Origin: Quercus robur | Lineage: Eukaryota; Streptophyta; Magnoliopsida; Fagales; Fagaceae | Direction: 5' to 3' | DNA: 64,000 nucleotides | Assembly (NCBI RefSeq): GCF_932294415.1 | Contig: NC_065539.1 | Location: 53,463,501 to 53,527,500 of the forward strand | Part shown: one piece after another, positions 51,937-64,000 of the stretch | Layout of the letters: each line of letters starts with the position of its first letter | Numbering within the stretch: position 1 is the first letter of the stretch | The notes under the pieces: generated by a model | Told to the model about the DNA's origin: nothing | What the model saw: only the letters and a program-made list of their open reading frames with translations | The model's database searches: none | Made by a program: the position numbers and the translations under genes

Positions 51937-53357
51937 TGACATTTTATGTCAATTAAGGAAGTAATAGAGTATGTGACTTTAGATAGAATATAATGGAGAA
52001 AAAAATTACATGTGGTTTTCACAAGTTCTAAGAGCTTCTTCCGGTTGGGCTCTCCACTTATTTGGAGGCTCTTATGGTTTACATGGCTACATATTTCTAT
52101 TTAAGTCCTAACTAGAAGGGTGATTTATTTGGTTGATAAATGTCTCTTAATTAGTTAACAAGGTTATCCCATAAACTTCCAAGTTCAAAACTAAAGCTTT
52201 TCAATTGAGTTTCTTTAGGATCTGAACACATAGATAAGAGTGCCCGTTTTACATTGTTGTAGGAACTAGAATTTTAGTTGTAGAGTTCACTTGGGTGACT
52301 TGACATTTTTTTAGAATAATCATATGGGAGCATCCAGACGTGCATAAGCTGCAAGTACACCATATTTAAGATGATATTTCAATATGTTTTTTCCGATAAA
52401 AAAGTTAGTACAAACTCCACTTCAATTTGTTTAGACTAATTAGAATTATTGATTAACTTTTAAGAGACCCTTATAAAGACATTGTCTAATTTCCTGTTGT
52501 GTGACATACGTGATAGGACAATGCCTATGCAAAAACCCAATAATACGTTTTTCTTTTCACAATGAGGGAAGTAGTTGAAAGTCTCATAGGTCTATCAGCA
52601 CAGGACTAACAATTCTGGTTCAACTTTATGCTTGTGCGCTTACCTAAAACCACACAAGTAGAAATAAAAATGATGAATATACAAGTGTTGGCGAACAGTT
52701 GCTCTACATAATTCTCGAGTGCTTTAAATTGTGGTCTTTATGCGTAATAATTATTTCACGTATTCGGCATATACAAAAGATACATTCTCCTTTTTATGTG
52801 CGTATTGCTATTTATAGGTCAACTGTCGAAGATAAGATGCAAGTCTCCATTCAAGATCTAAGGACATTTCCTTTTCAGATTAGTTCTTTGCCTTATATTT
52901 CAATGGCTGAAACAAAATGGTTAGTCTTAATCACAATTCACAGGCCACCTGCTGAATGTGATGCCCATGATGGTCAAGTGGTAATGGTACTTTTCTATTA
53001 AAATATGAATCTAACATATCACTGTTGATCCATTATGCAATTGAGCCCCACAAGTGTGGCCAAGTATTGAAACTTCGATTACAGACTTTATAGTCAGAAA
53101 CATTACATGTAGGAATCGGGGAATCACTTAATACCCCAGGCCCCATCAAGCCACTTGCCTCAGTACTAGTTCGATAAGCTTACATATCATATTTCATTTT
53201 CATTTACAATACTTAAGAATTAGCAAAACAACCCAAAAATTATACCCTCTTTCTCACTCTGCATTGGTCCTCATCATTGGTGGACGCTCTTGCCTAATAC
53301 TCATGGCTGCATCTAGTACATATAAACATTTGGATCATTTATGCAATTGATCATAGC
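51937..53357. other. Intergenic, 3' flank of SULTR3;1
   Basis: AT-rich DNA with the presumed 3' UTR of the sulfate transporter at its right end. No other gene recognised. Confidence 0.5.
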
Positions 53358-56300
53358 TTAGACCATGTTTTCTCGTCCTTGTAATTCAACTGCAGCTGGA
53401 TTGGGCTTGCACGTGTGTAGCATGAAGTTGCATGCTGCCACAGCTTCTGCCACTGTTAAATAAATCCATTCTTGACCAATGTTTTCGATGAATTTGGACT
53501 TGTCCAACTTCTTAATCACCTCGCTTCTTGGGTTGGCTAGCACAAGCTATATTGAAAACATGTATAGTACTTTAATAATCAACTAAAGCTATTTCTTGGC
53601 ATTGAATTTGAAATAAGAAATGGCAATAAAATTTCTACCTTGAGACCCTTGCTATCTGAATTCTTCTTAACCTCTTCAAGCATGCTGATCCCACTCGTGT
53701 CAATGCTACCAACAGCTGTGATTTGTAAATGCATCTTTAGCTATGAGGAGAGTAGTTGTAATATTGTATAAGATAAACGCTGATGTCTTTATTGAGTTCT
53801 AGAGAGACTGTTTCTAATTGATTACTTACTGCTTAAGTCTAGGATAATGTACTGTAGGCTGGTTTGTCCTGAAGATTTTAAATTCTCTTCCTCCTCGTAA
53901 ATCCATCTTTGGATTCTGTGAACACGTTTAGCACCAAGATAAATATTTTCTTCATGCTCAATAATAATGAGTTTTCATTAAGAACTTGAATATTGCACGT
54001 GTTTATGCACCTTTCTCTTAAGTAGTTTGAATTTGCAAAGTAGATGGGGGCGTCAATTTGGAGAATGAGAACTCCAGGAACATTATTAGCTATTGGATAT
54101 TGATCAACGCTTCTGTAAGCCATGGAGTTGGGAATGTTCCCTAAGGCAAAAGTCCTTGGCCTTGCTACAAATAGGAGTACCCTTAGCAAGGATAGTGTAA
54201 CCTACATTTTCAAATATAAACCACATAAACAACTTCAAACAATAAATTAGACCATATTGGTTTTTTTTTGGCATGATGTTCCTAATCCACTTACCGCAAC
54301 GACAAGGCCAACCTCAACGCTGAAAAAGACGACACCAATATAGGCACCCATACAAACAACGAAATCAAACTTGTCGATATTCCAAAGGTGGATGGCAGCT
54401 TCATAGTCGATAATGCCAAGCATGGCAGCTATGATTATAGAGGAGAGCACTACAAGAGGTGTGTAGTGGAACAATGGCGTAAGGAATAGCAATGTGATCA
54501 TCACTGCTGTTGCCATGACTATGTTGGACACTGCAGTCTTGCACCCTGCATTGAAATTCACTGCAGTTCGCGAAAAAGGCCCTGCAATCACATTGGATTA
54601 CATATGTATTAGCATTTGATCATGAAAAATGCTAGTCCTACTTGTTATATTAGTGTGGGGTTGTGAAAACCTTTCTGGGGGCCCAAATCATCTAGCCCAA
54701 GGCTAATTAACCAAGGTTCTAATTTGGGTTTTCTTTGGATTGGGTGGGGTTTGTTTGTACCTCTTATATTATATATTTTGGACTTGTAAAAAATGTACCT
54801 GCGGTCAAGTAACATGAAGTGCAAGATCCAGCAATGTTCATCATCCCAAAGGCGATCATTTCTTTGTTTCCATCAATATGATAGTTCTTGAAAGTAGCGA
54901 AACTTCTCCCAACTGCTACACCTTCCTGTTTCACACCCAACAGTATGTGTTGTTAGCATTCTCTTCGGGGATACAATATAACGTGACCTATACTAACTAA
55001 TTTTTCTTGACCATAGTTTTCTTTCTAATAGTAAACATTATATGTGCAAAAAAATAATTCATGAGTTATGATAAGCATGGCAAATGCTAAGGCAAATATT
55101 AGTTTTATTACAAAAAGGTTTACAAGCTCACAAAATGATGAATATGCTTGGTACCACATTAACAATATAATAAATAATTTTTTTTTTATAATTTTTTTAT
55201 TGTGTTAAAAAATTATCACATTAATTTGTAAAGTTTATATATTAAAATTTATAGTATCCCTAATATTAATCTTTAATCAATAATATAAAATAAGAGACGT
55301 AGTATATATTATTTAGATAATAAAATACAAAATTAAATTATGAATAAGATATATCTATATATATATATATATAAATTTAAGTTATACATATATTGCACAA
55401 TAAGATAGATAATTTAGATTAGATGTATATTAAATTGAATTATGAATGGGACAAGACAAAATTCATTCTTGCTCTATCCTTATTGGGGAAAAAAAAGGAA
55501 AAACCTGCACGGGATGATATAGGGCTGGATCATGGATGGGAATATCCTCTGTTTGCCCCCATTAATATTTTTCTATTACTACTTGTCCATATATTGTCTA
55601 TCTTTGTTTACTTACTTTGGCCTTATTGTCAGAAGTTAAACAAAACATACCAAACTTTTAATTTGTTTTGTTTTGTTTTTCTATTGGCGAAAAGAAAGAC
55701 AGGTTGAACTGCAATCTTTAGTCGGTGACTCATGGGCCAAATGGTCTAATACGGAGGCGCTAATAAACAATTAATATTAGTCGGTGATCATGCAATTTTC
55801 ATTATTCGGATCCCTTCATTGATAGTTCCCACGTATGGATTTGTCTTGTTTTCAGTATTTCGAGAGAAGATGTGAGTATAAATGTATAATATGTGTTGTA
55901 AAAAGGTAAAGTTTGGCTCCAGTGTATTAGAGTTGACACAATTTTGATACATGATAAAAATTAAACATGTGTTTGTATTGTGTCAAATTCAGTATACTGA
56001 AGTTTTGGATGTAATCCGAGTTTGTCTTAAAATAGTCACGCATCAGTTCAAAATTCCATCCAGTGCACGTGAGCAAAGCGCAAATAATAAATATCAAGAT
56101 TTCATTAATCAGAAGTGGTGCTAAATGCCAAGCAATAAGCATTTGATGCATGTGAAGGGAATTGTATTGTTTGATACTTACAGCAAGGCCAATGATGCCT
56201 GTAATGATCCCAGTTTTGATTGCTGATGATAGATGCGATGACCCAAAAGCCAACTCAGAGACAGAAAGCGGATTTATACCTTTCTTCAGATGTCCAATCT

Positions 56301-58988
56301 GGAGATCACAGATACAAACAAACAAACACAAACTAATGAATATGATACACCCTGTAATTAAATCCCTCTAGCACCTTTTAAAATCTATTATACTATAGTC
56401 TGTCCAAGAATATAAGTGTAAATGAAGTGTGTGAGTTTGTCATATATATGTGGAATAATATGGTAAGACAAGGAAGATTTGTATGTCGTAGTCAGAGCTA
56501 CTTTACAGGTTACGTGTACATCATAGAATATTGGTCGTATTTTCATGGGTGGAGGCTTACTTGCTGGATAGCACAGACTAGTAGTGCCTAGTGGGGTTAG
56601 CAAAGACACAGAGAGAGAGAGCTTACCACTTGAACACCATGTTTTTCAGCATGGGTCAGAAAGACAAGGAGGCTTCCCAAAATAACAGATGTCAGGGGCG
56701 CCATCGCATTTATCCAAAAGAAGGTTGGCTTTTTCTTGCTCTAGTAGATCAAAGAAACAAACAAAAATACAAAATATTAAAGCATGCAAACATAAATATT
56801 GGTCTCAAGAGAGTGAAATATAAAGTTTTATAGGGAAAATCTATAATTGTTTTATAATTTTTTCTTTGTAGATTAATTGTTAGGTTCAAATTCATATATT
56901 CATGACCTCATCATGAAGGATTGAGAGGTTTAATTCTTAAAATTTATGCTTTTCTAAAAGCAAGCTATGCGCCTTTTATTAGAAATAAAATAATACACTT
57001 ATTGCACTAAAGATAAATTTTATTGGTTCCTAGTTTAATGTATCCAGAGAGAGAGCAATGAAGCCCTTAATGCTATTCTTTTGATTTAGTATTTCTATGG
57101 TCAAACCATATGGGCCGCTTGAGGTGTAACATACACTTTGGAGTCGCTTTATTTATTTATTTATTTTGCGGTGAAAAGTAAGTTAGTTTTTGACTAACTT
57201 GTATCTTAAAAAAAAGTAAAAAAAATTGACTTACTTTATAAGATAAATAAAACCAAACGAGTTTTTGGATAATAATGGTTGCATCATCTTGTGTAACGAT
57301 TTGATTGGTTAAGCATTTTTCTTTTTAACCATTATTGACTTACCATTTGAGATCTAGCTCTTTGTTTTCCAAACCTTATTAAGGGGTGAAAGGTGAGTGC
57401 TAACCCCTAAAGTGAGGAAAGGAATTAATGAAGATACGTGTGTGTTTATTTTTTGGGTAGGTTCAGATGACGGTAGCCCTTACTGTTAAAGAAACACCCT
57501 TTACAATTTTCCATCACTAATTTGATTATTATTTTTGTTGGTAGTGGTTTTGATGATGTTATGTAATTATTTTGTCACCAACAGGTGGGTAAATGACATG
57601 AAAAGTAATATGTTTGATTCTTTCACAAACTTTGAAGTTTGGACGTTTTCAAATCTTGGTACTGAAGCTTAAAAAATAATGCTAATGCAATAAGTACTAT
57701 ACTTACGAAGTACTTAGTAAGAAGAAGGAAGGAGAGGAAACAGCAGCCCAATACAGCACTTTCCCATCTCCACTGCAACATAGTAGCAAACATCATAAAA
57801 ATTTCAACTAAGAAAATTAGGAGAGAATATATATAAAATAGGCTAGTTATAGTAAAAGAAAGTTAATTACCTGGTGTTTTTGGCCAAACACAGCTCGCAT
57901 AACCGAGACAATATCAGTCTCATGGGTGAAATGAATCAGCCCAAGAATCCCTTTGAGCTGCTGGAGACAAACAACTGTGGCTGCTCCACCCATGAAGCCC
58001 AAAATTGTTGCATGCGACAGAAAGTCCACGATAAATCCAAGTCTGCAATTTAAAAGATCATTTCAAAAGATTATAAAATACCATGAAGCATGTTGAAGTA
58101 TATTGGAGGTCATTTTTATTCTTCTTTCTTTGTATCTTTGTCCACATTTAACTATTTTTGTAGCCTTTAGTTATGACCTAAAATTTAACCAGCATGCAGT
58201 GAGTACAAAACCCTATATAATAGGTATTAGGATCCATTTTGTAGTCGTGTGTTGCATTATTTAAATGACGTGACACGCTATACGCTATCAAATTAACTAA
58301 TGTAGTAAAATCTTAATTATGAAATGGACTATCTTCATTTTAAGTGAAATAGATAAGAGAACAACAGACCTTAAGATCCCGAGTAAAGCTTGGAAGATTC
58401 CGGCAAAGAACGTAGCAGTGAAAGCCAACTGAAGATAAAGTGTTGGGTTCTCATAAGGGCTAACTTCCTTTCCCAGCAGGGAAGATATGAGAAGTGATGC
58501 AACAGCCACAGTGCCTACTGCCAAATCTCTAGAGCTCCCCAACATGGCATAGACCAATGGTGGGACAAAGCTAGAATCTGCATGTTTTAGATATCCCATT
58601 TTAGCAAAACAGATTCATAACGAGCATATTGTAATACTTAAGCTTATTTGTCATAAAAATTTGGCCACTTACACAATCCAAGAATCGGTGGTAAGTTAGC
58701 CAAATTGGCATAGCTTATCCCTTGAGGGACAGCTAGACTGGCAATAGTGATTCCAGCAATAAGATCAGCTTTGAAGAACTCGAAAGTGTAGCGAGGAGCC
58801 CATTCGAGGATTGGTACAAAGTATTGTAGGCCTAGTATAAACTTCTTAGCTAGAGACTGGTTCTTAAACTGGCGAAAAGGGTCATCAGGAAAGAGAGTCT
58901 CTTTGAAAGAAGACTGTATGGACTTGAAAAATGGTTTGGATGGAGGAATGGCAACACGGTGTGGGCATTCATAGTCGGCGTTACCCAT
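53358..58988 (-). CDS. SULTR3;1: Sulfate transporter, SULTR3;1-like
   Basis: Twelve exons on the minus strand: 58988-58673, 58577-58370, 58042-57871, 57772-57707, 56740-56627, 56298-56182, 54925-54799, 54581-54295, 54201-54011, 53915-53830, 53715-53639, 53546-53358; all joins are in phase, giving 649 aa. SULTR3 members are SLC26-type proton/sulfate carriers; Arabidopsis SULTR3;1 is reported in the chloroplast envelope. Visible: cytosolic N-terminus (MGNADYECPHRVAIPP), the ETLFPDDPFRQFKNQ motif, the SLC26 signature SLAVPQGISYANLANLPPIL, many membrane helices (for example LGFIVDFLSHATILGFMGGA), the EGVAVGRSFATFKNYHIDGN motif, and a C-terminal STAS domain from about residue 490 (VPGVLILQIDAPIYFAN; LSTVGSIDTSGISML). 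The usual Ala after DLS is Thr here because of the exon 10/11 join. MGN is the first in-frame ATG. Introns 4 and 6 exceed 900 bp. Looks functional. Confidence 0.95.
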
Positions 58989-59119
58989 TGATTGAAAGCT
59001 TATGTTTGATTTAGAGATACAATGGTACAAAAGTAGCTAGAAATGAATAATAAGTTGTGCTATGTGGATATCTAGCACAACTTATATGGTATGTGTCTTT
59101 TTCTTCAAGGGTGAATTTC

Positions 59120-59149
59120 CTAGTTGTAGTTGGCTAGGCTTGGTGACAT
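59120..59149 (-). promoter_or_regulatory. Possible uORF in the SULTR3;1 leader
   Basis: If transcription starts near 59235, the leader contains a short frame from 59149 coding MSPSLANYN and a stop, 131 nt before the main ATG. Such uORFs can lower translation of the main frame. It depends on the start site and on no leader intron removing it. Confidence 0.45.
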
Positions 59150-59263
59150 TTGAGAGAGAAATAGAGAGAGGGAAAGAGAGAGAGAGAGAGAGTTGCCAAA
59201 TGCTAAACTTGGGTTTTGAGCTAAGAGCTGATTGTGCACTGAGGAAATGGCAAGGGGAGCTGG

Positions 59264-59335
59264 TATTTAAAGTGGTAAATGGCGCGTGGTGGATGTTCAA
59301 GTGCTTTATGGGACCCAGACACGGATTAACACGTG
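59264..59335 (-). promoter_or_regulatory. SULTR3;1 core promoter candidate
   Basis: On the minus strand a TTTAAATA box (59271-59264) has a G-box CACGTG about 60 bp upstream (59330-59335), and a CT-repeat tract follows (about 59160-59195), a common feature of plant leaders. This arrangement suggests transcription from about 59235. Confidence 0.5.
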
Positions 59336-59436
59336 GCCTTAATTATTCATCAAACTCTTTGACCTCATTCGACTTTTATACTCTTCTTTGCTTGGCAACT
59401 ACCGTCCACTACTTTGTAATTGGTATCACTTCGTAT

Positions 59437-59688
59437 GTAGGTTGTAGGGGTGTGTAGAAAATCTACCGACCTGTCAAATCTGACCTGATCTATCGGGTTG
59501 GGTCGATTTTTAAGATTTAGTGGGTTGGGTTGGGTTACAAATTTTTTTTTTTATAGTTGGTCGGATTGGGTTTGAGTTATAAAATTACAAACTCGCCAAA
59601 TCTGACCCGACCCACCAATATTTAATATATATTTAAAATATATTATATATTTAATAATTTTTTTTTAAAAAATCAATTGTAGGGCACT

Positions 59689-59725
<37 letters not shown>

Positions 59726-60152
59726 TAAAAAAAAAAAAAACCAACTGTAGAGCAGCACTTCCTCGGTTTCTCCTACTAGTACTAATTTAATATATATATA
59801 TATATATATAAAATATTATATAATTAATAAAATTTTTAAAATAACCAGTTTTTCCTATCCTATATAAAAGCCAATTAGTTCACACAAATCCTAATAAATT
59901 ACTGTTGTTGTTTAGTCATTAGTGTTGTATGCCTTTAAGGAGTTACATTAATACTAATCTTTAGGTTTTTTTAATATATTAATATTTATATTTTTTTCTA
60001 CTCAATTTAATAATAATAATAATAAAATTTGTCAAACCTATGGGTTCAACCCAACCCATGGGTTGGGTTGGGTTGAATTTTTTTTGACCCACCATGGTGG
60101 GTTGGGTCAAAAAATCCCCTCAACCCGACCCATGCACACCCCTAGTAGGTTC
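59437..60152. mobile_element. hAT-type MITE, 700 bp
   Basis: The element 59445-60144 starts TAGGGGTGTGTAGA and ends with the complement (GCACACCCCTA), the classic TAGGGGTGTGCA terminal repeat of plant hAT MITEs. The repeats extend inward as GGGTTGGGTTGGGT-type sequence on one side and its complement on the other. Flanks are GTAGGTTG and GTAGGTTC, an 8-bp target duplication with one mismatch. The interior is AT-rich with an AAT/TAA microsatellite (59694-59725) and a TA run; no transposase. Confidence 0.85.
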
Positions 60153-61868
60153 TTAGGAAACAGATCATATCAAACTAGCTAGTAGGTTTCTGTTTAGTTT
60201 TCTTTGAATTCAAAGAAGAAGTAATATCCAAATCGGAAGTGTATTTCATATATAAATAGTAGATGTGGCAAAATTACCCTATAACTAGACTTGAATTCGA
60301 AGGAAAAATGTCTTATTTGAATTTGAACCCGAATTTTTTAATCAAGAATAAAAACAGGTGGACCTATAACCAAACCTGGCTGACCTGTGATTTGACTTTT
60401 TAAAAAAAAAATATTATTTTCTTAAAAAAAAAATTTAATCCTAACAAGTTTACTAATTGTTTATTTTGGGTTTTACAATGCGTAACTCAAACTTAATATA
60501 CATATTAACATCATTTAAATACAATAGCCTAAAGAAATCAATTGAGGCCTTATCTAGTTGCATGCAAGTGAACTAAAAGATGAATGATTGAGATCTTCTT
60601 CTCACTTGAATATTGCATTGCAAGAAGTAAATATTTTTAGATATCAAATGATAAAGTGCATGCTAAGATAATCTGATTGTAGTAGAATAAAAAAAAAATA
60701 TTTGAAATTATAGACATATATGAGAAGTATTCACAAGTGTGAAAAAAGTAAGGCCAAAGTATATTAATGAAATTGACATAAATTATGGGTGTTTAAACTA
60801 ATTTTTTTAGTAGTCCATACCCAAAATAATTGACTTTTCAAAATAAATGATGATACTTCTTAGGGTGTGTGTGCTTAATAATTGCATGATATTCATAAAA
60901 TAGACCATATATAAGTAAGTAAACAATTAAACTTTGATGTATATTCCTAAATTGAAATAGAGTCTCAACTACTGTGTATCTAAAATTAAATACAAATTGA
61001 AATGAAACTTGCGTGTGTGTGTTTTAATTAGATTTTAAAAAAAGGACAGACTAGACGCCTTTGTATTTATGTTATTTTGTTTTTCTTAACAATGTTGGAA
61101 TTTGTATAATTTATTAATGAATAAGTACCAATTTGTTGATCTAAGATCTTTCTTGACATGAGTGAATCCAATTAATGCATTTCAAACCAAGTAATTTGAT
61201 GTATGACTTATTAAGTGACATACATGTTTTCAATTTTTTATTTTTTTCAAGCAGAAAAATGCGGGTTGACCAAATCTGATCCAATTTGTAACCTGATTGA
61301 CCCGATCCATTTGTCACATAAAGTTTATGATACAATGAAATATTTCTTGATTTTTTATTTTTGTTTTTCTTGTCCTTTCTCTCACAAATGGTCTCTATAG
61401 AACTAATATATTTTTATTTTTATTTTATTTTTTTATGTGAACTAATATACTAAATTACACTTTTCTTTTTTTTTTTTTTTTTTTATATTTTGGTTTGCTT
61501 TCAATTTCGTCTATTAAATTAATTATTATTATTTTTTTCATTTTCATCCCCTAAGTTTGACTTAATTTTCATAATGTTCATTCTGTCCAATCTATTACCC
61601 TAACTTCCATTGAATGCCACATAAGCTAACCAACTAAGCATTTTGAGAACTATTTCGAGTGCTCCTTGCACAACTACAAGAGTAATTCTAGTATTGCATA
61701 AAAAGTTACAACTTACGTAATCTGTCACATAGACAATTGCAGCAAAAATTCTGATTTTTTTGTGGTCCTAGAATTATTTTTGATAGCTACAAGACCACCA
61801 ATGGCCCAATCATCATTGCTCTAAATGAAACTTAAACACAGAATCCTCAACAAGCCTTCCCTCATCCA
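60153..61868. other. Intergenic, no gene seen
   Basis: AT-rich DNA between two hAT elements. No gene recognised. Confidence 0.5.
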
Positions 61869-62311
61869 TCTCTTCTCAGGGACGACGCTACCTTAAGGCC
61901 ATGGTGGTCCCAGGACCACCCTGACCTGAATTTTTATTTTTATTTTTTATATATAATAATTTAAAATTTATTTTTCTAACCTTCAAAAAAAAATTGGGAA
62001 CACCCTCAATTTTTTTTATGCGAATAAAATTAAATTTTGCTCCATAATTTGTTCTACATTTAGTGGATGAATGATTGCTTGATTGTGTATATTGAAAGAG
62101 ATATAGCTTGTAGCATTGATAATGAGACTATCATGCACCGGTTTCAAAATATGAAAACTCGTAGAAGGCAATTGTAAACTTTATGTATTTTTGTGTTTTT
62201 TTTATTGTTGTTATTGCCAATATATGAATTTCTTTTTTTATTAGATTGTATAATTTATGCTTCTTAAGAAACATTTTGAGAAAAATTTCTGGAGTCGCCA
62301 CTGTCTCTTCT
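61869..62311 (+). mobile_element. hAT (TTF-type) deletion derivative with transposase tail
   Basis: The element 61877-62303 (427 bp) starts CAGGGACGACGC and ends GGAGTCGCCACTG, inverted ends of plant hAT elements whose transposase has a TTF zinc finger. It is bounded by perfect 8-bp copies of TCTCTTCT (61869-61876 and 62304-62311). Inside, 62064-62177 encodes WMNDCLIVYIERDIACSIDN, then ETIMHRFQNMKTRRRQL and a stop, the extreme C-terminus of that transposase family. The rest of the transposase is missing, so this is an internal-deletion copy. The clean target duplication suggests it is not very old. Confidence 0.8.
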
Positions 62312-62787
62312 CCACCCTTCTTGAACCCACCCCTAACCAATCCCCATCCCTCCAACTCATCCTAATCCCAAACCCAATCCTTTGTGTCTTCCTTTTTTAA
62401 TGATATATACTCAAAGGTTGTCTTAAACAACAACAACAACAACAACAACAAAGATCTAGTTCCCCATTTTCACTAGGGATCCCCACAAACCCTTTAAACC
62501 ATCTTTCTTTAAGCTTTCCAAAGCTACCTCTCTAGAAGAAAATAACAAGAGCCTTTTAAAGTTATGTAGTATATCCTTTGTGCTAACCTTATCGGACTTA
62601 GCCTCAGAAACCTCAACGGTGGCAAGCTCTCATTTGAAGCAATTCACAAGAGCTTGCGACAACATCGATCATCATTTGGGCCACCTAAAATAAAGAATGA
62701 GTCTCTGTAAGCCAATTACCAAAAGGCAAAGACGGCCGCCTTTTCTCCTTGTCGACGAGCACGACCTAAAGAGGGGAGTGACGACCA
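62312..62787. other. Unclassified intergenic DNA with CAA repeats
   Basis: A CAA repeat at about 62426-62451 followed by AGATCTAGTTCCCCATTTTC reads, on the minus strand, like the TTG-ended tail of a SINE or RTE-type LINE. The rest is unassigned. Confidence 0.4.
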
Positions 62788-62789
62788 CT

Positions 62790-63345
62790 ATGATGGTTTT
62801 TAGACCCCTTAAAACAATTGATTTAACCTAGGTAATTAGCCAAGTTGTTACTTAGTCCAATTTAACAAATCTAGGTTATCACAATAACAAAGATCATATC
62901 ATGCAAAGCAGCGGAAAGATAAATAACACAAGATATGATCACCCAGGAAACCAAACCGGTAAAAACCTGGGGAGGATTTGATCTAGCTATCCTCAAGGTA
63001 AACTTGAATCCACTATCTTGAAAGAATCGAAGTTTATACAATAAGACTTATAAGTCCCCACGCTCGACTTCTTATTGCTACCAACCAGTAAAACTTACTG
63101 ACACGACCACGTGCAAGTTTCGAATCCACAGACTCTTTCTTTCTTGGATTCACCACTAGATACAAGCACACTCGCTTGTGTTTTCTTTAAACTTCAATGG
63201 CAGCAACCGAGTTGATCATCAAGGTGTAGATAAATCTTTACCTTGAAAACCCTAAGTTTGTGTAAAGGAAAGCTTCTCTAGATCTCACAAGAGATTTACA
63301 CAAACCGCAATATGAGCAACACTAAAACGTGGCTAGGGTTTGTGT
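62790..63345. mobile_element. LTR-like repeat, fossil
   Basis: A stretch starting about TGATGGTTTTTAGACC and running to the junction at about 63345. Its texture (AAGCAGCGGAAAG, CAAACCGGTAAAAACCTGGG) resembles long terminal repeat or leader sequence of plant LTR retrotransposons. No coding domain or target duplication is visible, so the family and bounds are uncertain. Confidence 0.3.
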
Positions 63346-64000
63346 AATACCCCGCATATTTTTATTTGAGGTTATTATTAAGTTTTCTTTTAAATATAAT
63401 TGTTGGGCCATAGGTTTTCTTTTTATTAGTAACTGCAGCCCGCTACCCCACTAAGCCCACATCTTTAATACAAACTACAGGGTAGAAGAAGAGACAGTTA
63501 GGGTTTTCATAGAAATGGTTTTATCAAAGAGGCTAAGAGGTTTTTCTTTGGAGTTTATAGCACATACAAGTGAAAGGGCAATCAGATTGTTCAAGGTATG
63601 ATTTCTCACCGTTAGAAACAAGAATTAAGGAGTTAGAATTTTATTATAAAAGAAACTTTAGTGATGTGTAGATTGTTGAATTGGTAATTTCTTAGATTAT
63701 AGTTTTACGTGGTTTCAATTATTCTGAAATCTTGATTGTCACTGTTCGGACCCTTGAGCAAAAGCCGAAACTGTTAAACCCATGTATAAGGCTAGCGTCA
63801 CTTTTGTAGGGCCATATGAATTTTTGGGCTGCCGTAACTCTAATTCTAATTTGCTGGAAATTTTGCATCTGACCCGACCCTTATGTCACTTGTTATCTCT
63901 TACTTTTGTCAGGATCCTATTCTTCTTACTGTAGCTTTAATGGTCTATAACCTAGGTGTTGACTAATTCCAATCAAAGTGATAACTTAAGGTCCAACGTC
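63340..64000 (+). mobile_element. Possible LTR beginning TGTAATACCCCG, fossil
   Basis: The sequence from about 63340 begins TGTAATACCCCGCAT, a start typical of some plant Ty3/gypsy LTRs, and continues to the window edge without an end being seen. It directly abuts the preceding LTR-like repeat, as if nested. Assignment is by style only. Confidence 0.3.

Noticed and set aside
52699-53001. 100-codon open frame upstream of the SULTR3;1 stop
   Set aside because: No family resemblance, splice context or codon pattern supports it.

Overview
The window is AT-rich nuclear DNA of a core eudicot plant. Spliced genes with GT-AG introns, a chloroplast early light-induced protein, a leucine-rich-repeat extensin, a NETWORKED-1 actin-binding protein and a group-3 sulfate transporter all say land plant. 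Long introns and many small DNA-transposon and SINE relics suggest a woody species; I lean to Fagales but cannot show it. I rebuilt six protein-coding genes, with exon joins that stay in phase throughout.

Layout. 1-7.1 kb: an ELIP gene (2391-3924, +) between two duplicated blocks, each carrying the broken last exon of a 2-oxoglutarate-dependent dioxygenase (62-215 and 5572-5726, -). 7.1-14.7 kb: gene-poor, with a SINE flanked by a perfect 16-bp target duplication and two members of one MITE family. 14.7-23.3 kb: NET1-type gene (CDS 15975-23262, +, 1825 aa). 25.1-28.4 kb: ribosomal protein eS1/RPS3a (-, seven exons, one GC-AG intron), convergent with NET1. 28.5-35.0 kb: repeats, including a solo LTR, a worn hAT relic and an 896-bp PIF/Harbinger-type element. 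35.7-37.0 kb: a single-exon LRX (-). 37-43.9 kb: gene-poor, with the 3' end of a LINE. 44.0-50.1 kb: an eight-exon TPR co-chaperone like Arabidopsis TPR3 (+). 51.6-51.9 kb: a cluster of nested direct and inverted duplications. 53.4-59.0 kb: a 12-exon SULTR3;1-like sulfate transporter (-) with a possible leader uORF. 59.4-64 kb: two hAT-type elements with 8-bp target duplications and two LTR-like edges.

The genes are not a pathway or cluster; they are ordinary neighbours with unrelated jobs (photoprotection, actin-membrane tethering, translation, cell wall, Hsp70/90 co-chaperoning, sulfate transport). I found no clearly new biological system. The observations most worth a second look are the duplicated dioxygenase exons flanking the ELIP gene, the perfect 34-bp foldback upstream of ELIP, the equal-length G18 and C18 tracts in one TPR3 intron, the palindromic cluster at 51.6 kb, and the hAT copy that still encodes the end of its transposase between perfect target duplications.
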